Source: Candidatus Kuenenia stuttgartensis
Lineage (GTDB): Bacteria > Planctomycetota > Phycisphaerae > Sedimentisphaerales > CAMDDF01
Direction: 5' to 3'
Length of the DNA: 40,579 nucleotides
Assembly (NCBI GenBank): GCA_945890885.1
Contig: CAMDDF010000007.1
Span: 1-40,579 of the forward strand
The translations under genes were made by a program, and so were the position numbers. The notes under the pieces were generated by a model. That model was not told where the DNA came from, did no database searches, and saw nothing but the letters and a program-made list of their open reading frames with translations. How positions within the stretch are numbered: the first letter of the stretch is position 1; every line of letters begins with the position of its first letter. Shown one piece after another: positions 37,410-40,579 of this stretch.

Positions 37410-37784
37410 CTATCTTTCAAGCTCGTATTTAATCTTCCTGATTTTTTTGCCTGCTGCTTTTTTGTTTAAACGCTCGACTAATTCTGTTCCGCTGGTTTGC
37501 AGCTTGTACAGCCAGCTCGGCGAATCAACTTGAATAATCAGCATACTGCCGTTTATCCGCAAAACTTTTGTATGAACCGCCAACTCTTCAGGAACAATAC
37601 TCCACCATAAATCATTTAAGCCGGAATACTGTTCTTTCTTAGGGGTTATCTCTTCAATCAGCGATGGTATTAATGATCGAAAAATACCGATGCGTTCGTT
37701 TCTATTCTTTATCTTACAGCTTTGCGTTCTCTGTTGGTCTGCGATCCGCAGGAATTGTTCTTCGTTTATATTCTCTTTCGACAA
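37410..37784 (-). CDS. dciA: DUF721 protein, probable DciA helicase-operator
   Basis: A 124-residue protein of the DUF721 family. The central NDLWWSIVPEELAVHTKVLRI and VDSPSWLYKLQTSGTELVERLN segments match the compact KH-like domain of DciA. DciA loads or operates the DnaB replicative helicase in bacteria lacking DnaC/DnaI. Its place between dnaN and gyrB, where recF and DUF721 genes often stand, supports this. The N-terminal 45 residues are charged and probably flexible. It starts 16 bases after dnaN. Confidence 0.83.
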   Translation of the reverse strand: MSKENINEEQFLRIADQQRTQSCKIKNRNERIGIFRSLIPSLIEEITPKKEQYSGLNDLWWSIVPEELAVHTKVLRINGSMLIIQVDSPSWLYKLQTSGTELVERLNKKAAGKKIRKIKYELER

Positions 37785-37800
37785 AACACTGCCTTAATAT

Positions 37801-38907
37801 TTAATCAAGATTTACCGGCATAACAATATACTGGAAATTTGAACCTGCCTTTATTAAACCTGGCCTGTCGCTTTCGCCTAGCTCAAGAGAAAATTCTCTT
37901 TCTTTCATAACCCTGAGAACATCCACTAGAAAGCTGGGATTAAAACCTATCGCTATCGGCGATCCTGAATATTCGACCGCCATATTGATTCTTGCATCGC
38001 CTGTTTCCGGCGCTCTGCTGGTAAATACTATCTCGCCTTTATCAAGAGCAAGCTTGATTCCCTTGCTGTCCTCATTGGTCAAAAGTGCCGCACGTTTGAC
38101 CGCACTAAGTGCTGATTCAGTAGACAACATAACCTTTTTATCGTTATCCTTGGGGATAATGTCTTCATATTTGGGGAAATTACCCTCAACGAGATTCGAG
38201 CTTACAACGACAGCACCGCTGCTCATTATTATTTTATTGTCTTTGAATTGGATTTTAACTTCGTCTTTGTCGCCGCCAACAACCTTGTCCAAAAGGGCAA
38301 GCACCTTCGTCGGCACAATCAACCTGCCTGTGGGAATTTCATCTACAGAAACCTGATCTAAATCTACTACCGCTTTGGCAAGCCGCCTGCCGTCAGTGGA
38401 AACAAGGATCAGCTTTTTGCCTTTTATCTCCCACAATACACCATTGATTGCGTATCTTGTGCTTTCCTTGGCAGCAGCAAACAATGTCTGCTCAATGCCT
38501 TCCTGTAATTTGTCGAGTCCGACAACAATATTGGGCTTTCCTTCAAATTCCGGTACAAGCGGGTACTGCTCCGGCTCGTGACCGTAAATTGTGAACCTGC
38601 TATCGGAGCTGACGATATTTACCGCAGAATCGCTGGTTTCAACACTGATAACCTCGTCGAGGCATTCCCGTACGATTGAATTGAACTTATCAGCAGGGAC
38701 GACAATTTCGCCTTCAGATTCTATCTCTGCCTGTTCCAGCTTAAGGTTGATACCGGCTTCCAAGTCGGTACCGCAAATCCTTACCGTTGAATTCTTACAG
38801 GTAATCTTGACACACTGCAAAATCGGCTTAGGTGTCCTGCTTGGTACAACAGAAGTTACCAGACCAAGTGCTTCAGCTAATGCTGCTCTATTAAACTTTA
38901 CTTTCAT
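37801..38907 (-). CDS. dnaN: DNA polymerase III sliding clamp (beta subunit)
   Basis: Ring-shaped clamp that holds DNA polymerase III on the template. The 368-residue protein has the three repeated clamp domains; characteristic parts are MKVKFNRAALAEAL, GTDLEAGI, KFNSIVREC, STDGRRLA (near 175) and the C-terminal NFQYIVMPVNLD. GGGG precedes the ATG. It leads the leftward replication gene set and sits directly beside the candidate origin. Confidence 0.97.
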   Translation of the reverse strand: MKVKFNRAALAEALGLVTSVVPSRTPKPILQCVKITCKNSTVRICGTDLEAGINLKLEQAEIESEGEIVVPADKFNSIVRECLDEVISVETSDSAVNIVSSDSRFTIYGHEPEQYPLVPEFEGKPNIVVGLDKLQEGIEQTLFAAAKESTRYAINGVLWEIKGKKLILVSTDGRRLAKAVVDLDQVSVDEIPTGRLIVPTKVLALLDKVVGGDKDEVKIQFKDNKIIMSSGAVVVSSNLVEGNFPKYEDIIPKDNDKKVMLSTESALSAVKRAALLTNEDSKGIKLALDKGEIVFTSRAPETGDARINMAVEYSGSPIAIGFNPSFLVDVLRVMKEREFSLELGESDRPGLIKAGSNFQYIVMPVNLD

Positions 38908-38928
38908 ATCGTACCCCGATAATCTTGA

Positions 38929-38934
38929 ATTATA
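38929..38934 (-). promoter_or_regulatory. Probable -10 of the dnaN operon
   Basis: Minus strand TATAAT, followed by a short leader to the dnaN ATG. The -35 at 17 bases (GTGCAA) is poor. Two inverted repeats lie just upstream. Confidence 0.4.
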
Positions 38935-38955
38935 TTTTTAGTTTTATTCATTTGC

Positions 38956-38999
38956 ACGATTTTAATGTACATTAACCCTATAATCTACACTAAAATCGT
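38956..38999. repeat. Nested inverted repeats upstream of dnaN
   Basis: ACGATTTTA (38956-38964) and TAAAATCGT (38991-38999) are a perfect 9-base inverted repeat. Overlapping the left arm is a perfect 14-base palindrome, TTAATGTACATTAA (38962-38975). They sit upstream of the dnaN -10, so could be operators or part of the origin. Confidence 0.5.
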
Positions 39000-39097
39000 C
39001 TATTTGAAAAGTATCTTATCTGCGGTGGAAAAGATTTTTTTATGAAATCTTAATCCTAAAGTTATCACCGACTGGGTATATTATATTAGTTTAAATA

Positions 39098-39115
39098 TAG
39101 TAGTAGTAATAGTAA
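39098..39115 (+). other. DnaA-trio-like TAG repeat
   Basis: Six consecutive trinucleotides TAG-TAG-TAG-TAA-TAG-TAA, followed by GCACGG. DnaA-trios are known single-strand binding motifs of this form near bacterial origins, beside a GC-rich linker and DnaA boxes. The nearest clear box is over 110 bases away, which is unusual. Confidence 0.45.
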
Positions 39116-39535
39116 GCACGGTGAAATTGTTATTAATTCTTCTATATAGACATAAGTGTTTAATTGACAAAGGTTTATATTTAACAATCCAACTCACTTG
39201 ATTCTGTATAGGTCCCGCTTCACACAGGTTTTCCACAACAGTTTTTTACAGGCCGTCAGATAATGTCCTGTTTATCAGTGTTAGCGTGTGAATTTATAGT
39301 TCAACTGCTTACATAATCTAACAGGTTATCCACAAAGAAATAACACCCAACAGGTGATTTATTTTCTTTTAATGACTCTGACAGGAACAAAAGTCGAGCA
39401 GGAAGCGGTTGGCGTAGGTTATGAAAAAGCTTGCGAATAAACCTTGGTCAATATATTATTACCATCTTAAATTTAGTTAATATCGCAATATAGATTTAAA
39501 ACAGATAAAGAAAAATATTTGAAAGGAACTGAAGG

Positions 39536-40303
39536 ATGAAAACAAAGTATTTTACTATTTCGGGTTTAATTTTGTTGGCGGTTTTGTCTGCAATCGTTAT
39601 GTCCGGCTGCTGCTCTTCTTGCAAGTCCGGCAAAACATCATTATGTGACACTATCGATCCGAACAGTGCAACCGTTATTCCTGTGTCAAAGTCTGATGAA
39701 TGGTGGACAACCCGTCAGGCGGCCATCAATGAAAGGGTTAAGCAGGGCAACGTGGACATTATTTTCTTCGGCGATTCAATCACGCACGGATGGGATGGCC
39801 AGCCGCAGCTTTGGCAGCAGTATTTCGGCAAATGGCAGACAATCAATGCTGGTTTCGGCGGCGACCAAACACAGCATGTTCTTTGGCGCATTGAAAACGG
39901 CGGTTTTACCAACATTTCTCCTAAAGTTTGTATGATAATGATTGGCACAAACAATTCCAACGGCGAAGACAACACCGCTGAAGAAATTGCCGACGGCATC
40001 AAGGCAATCGTCTGCAAGTTGCGGACAGAGCTGCCGCAGACCAAAATTTTGCTGCTCGCAATCTTCTCAAGAGGCGAAGGCCCATCAGCTCAGCGTGAGA
40101 AAAATGCACAGGCAAGCAAACTTGCCAGCGAGATCGCAGACAACAAAACGGTCTATTATATGGATATAAACGATAAATTCCTCGATAAGGACGGCATCCT
40201 GTCAAAGGATATCATGCCCGACCTGCTCCACCTTAGCGAAAAAGGCTATAAAATCTGGGGTGACGCAGTAACACCGAAGATCGAAGAACTGATGGCAAAA
40301 TAA
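39536..40303 (+). CDS. SGNH/GDSL-family hydrolase lipoprotein
   Basis: A 255-residue secreted esterase- or acetylhydrolase-like protein. It has a signal with a loose lipobox (MSGC, C25), then a Cys-rich tether. SGNH blocks are seen: GDSITHG with nucleophile S81, NAGFGGD for block II, GTNN (137-140) for block III, and DLLHLSEKGY with D229 and H232. The fold resembles platelet-activating-factor acetylhydrolase IB subunits, common in planctomycetes and Verrucomicrobia, where such proteins often act on acetylated or acylated polysaccharides; the substrate is unknown. GAAAGGAACTGAAGG precedes the ATG. It runs away from the candidate origin and is followed by a strong terminator. Confidence 0.9.
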   Translation: MKTKYFTISGLILLAVLSAIVMSGCCSSCKSGKTSLCDTIDPNSATVIPVSKSDEWWTTRQAAINERVKQGNVDIIFFGDSITHGWDGQPQLWQQYFGKWQTINAGFGGDQTQHVLWRIENGGFTNISPKVCMIMIGTNNSNGEDNTAEEIADGIKAIVCKLRTELPQTKILLLAIFSRGEGPSAQREKNAQASKLASEIADNKTVYYMDINDKFLDKDGILSKDIMPDLLHLSEKGYKIWGDAVTPKIEELMAK

Positions 40304-40357
40304 TAAGGCGGTAATAGCGATAAGCTATGGGCGGGTTCCTTTAGAAAATCTTTATAT

Positions 40358-40411
40358 TGACAGCGTGCGTAAACCTGCTTAGCAGAACTTGCATACGCTG
40401 TCATTTTTTTT
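40358..40411 (+). terminator. Rho-independent terminator of the SGNH hydrolase gene
   Basis: TGACAGCGT (40358-40366) pairs with ACGCTGTCA (40395-40403), and the stem extends inwards imperfectly. Eight T residues follow (40404-40411). Confidence 0.8.
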
Positions 40412-40512
40412 GTAAAGTATAATTACCGCTCTAACTTCTTATAATAAAATCATTTACGTTACTTAATAGTATTTTATTATCAGGTTTAGTGTCGGATTTT
40501 TGGATTTGGATT

Positions 40513-40540
40513 TTGAATTATTCTTCTATTTGAATATACT
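40513..40540 (+). promoter_or_regulatory. Probable promoter of a gene beyond the window
   Basis: TTGAAT (40513-40518), 16 bases, TATACT (40535-40540). An ATG near the end (40576) preceded by GAAAG may start the next gene, but only a few bases are visible. Confidence 0.45.
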
Positions 40541-40579
40541 CTCTGCATTAACAACCTTAACGAAAGAAACAAGTATGGA

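Larger units (their letters stand above)
38908..39535. other. Candidate chromosomal origin region (oriC) beside dnaN
   Basis: The longest gap in the window, 628 AT-rich bases between divergent genes. It has one perfect DnaA box TTATCCACA (39327-39335), a close one TTTTCCACA (39229-39237) and a one-mismatch box TTATTCGCA on the minus strand (39440-39432). The first two lie in a 15-base direct repeat, ACAGGTTWTCCACAA (39224-39238 and 39322-39336), 98 bases apart. A DnaA-trio-like TAG repeat lies at 39098-39115 next to an AT-rich stretch. Together with dnaN, dciA and gyrB this supports an origin. dnaA itself is not adjacent. GC skew cannot be computed here. Confidence 0.65.

Noticed and set aside
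39062-39070. TTATCACCG as a DnaA box
   Set aside because: Too many mismatches in the essential second half of the box.

Overview
The window looks like a bacterial chromosome segment around a replication origin. Gene content is almost entirely housekeeping, base composition is moderate, and no phage or transposase gene is seen. My best guess for the host is the PVC group, probably a Phycisphaerae-type planctomycete. That rests on the gene mix (DUF2723 and DUF362 proteins, SGNH lipoproteins, DciA between dnaN and gyrB) and on general familiarity, so it is an inference.

Left part (1-9383): the 5' part of a leftward aconitase gene, then a non-coding stretch of about 490 bases. That stretch holds a strongly supported candidate small RNA on the minus strand (about 697-940) with repeated GGAUG loops, resembling CsrA-titrating RNAs. 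Leftward miaA follows. A rightward operon runs ispA-dxs-nadK-secreted coiled-coil/TPR protein-dinG: isoprenoid precursors, NADP supply, an unknown envelope protein and a helicase.

Middle left (9380-18340): leftward genes for a PAP2-family protein, guaA, guaB, a 1006-residue AsmA-like protein, lspA and a TPR lipoprotein. guaBA is a purine operon with its own promoter. The TPR lipoprotein gene is transcribed just ahead of lspA, the signal peptidase that would process it.

Middle right (18445-27379): rightward prfB, with a programmed +1 frameshift that splits its reading frame, then pepA, folE, a tandem pyruvoyl-tetrahydropterin-synthase-like protein, a nucleotide-sugar epimerase, a DUF2723 glycosyltransferase-like membrane protein and a DUF362 protein, tightly packed with several overlaps. 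A DegT-family aminotransferase follows from its own promoter. Together these suggest pterin synthesis and surface glycan genes sharing one transcript.

Right part (27421-40579): leftward XerC/D-like recombinase and a small unknown protein; rightward ileS with a near-consensus promoter; a palindromic intergenic repeat; leftward transglutaminase-like protein, an ArsC/LMW-phosphatase-like protein that lacks its catalytic loop, a TPR lipoprotein, gyrB, dciA and dnaN. A 628-base gap next to dnaN carries DnaA boxes, a TAG-repeat tract and nested inverted repeats: a candidate oriC. Transcription diverges from it, with a rightward SGNH-hydrolase lipoprotein on the other side. dnaA and recF are not in the window.
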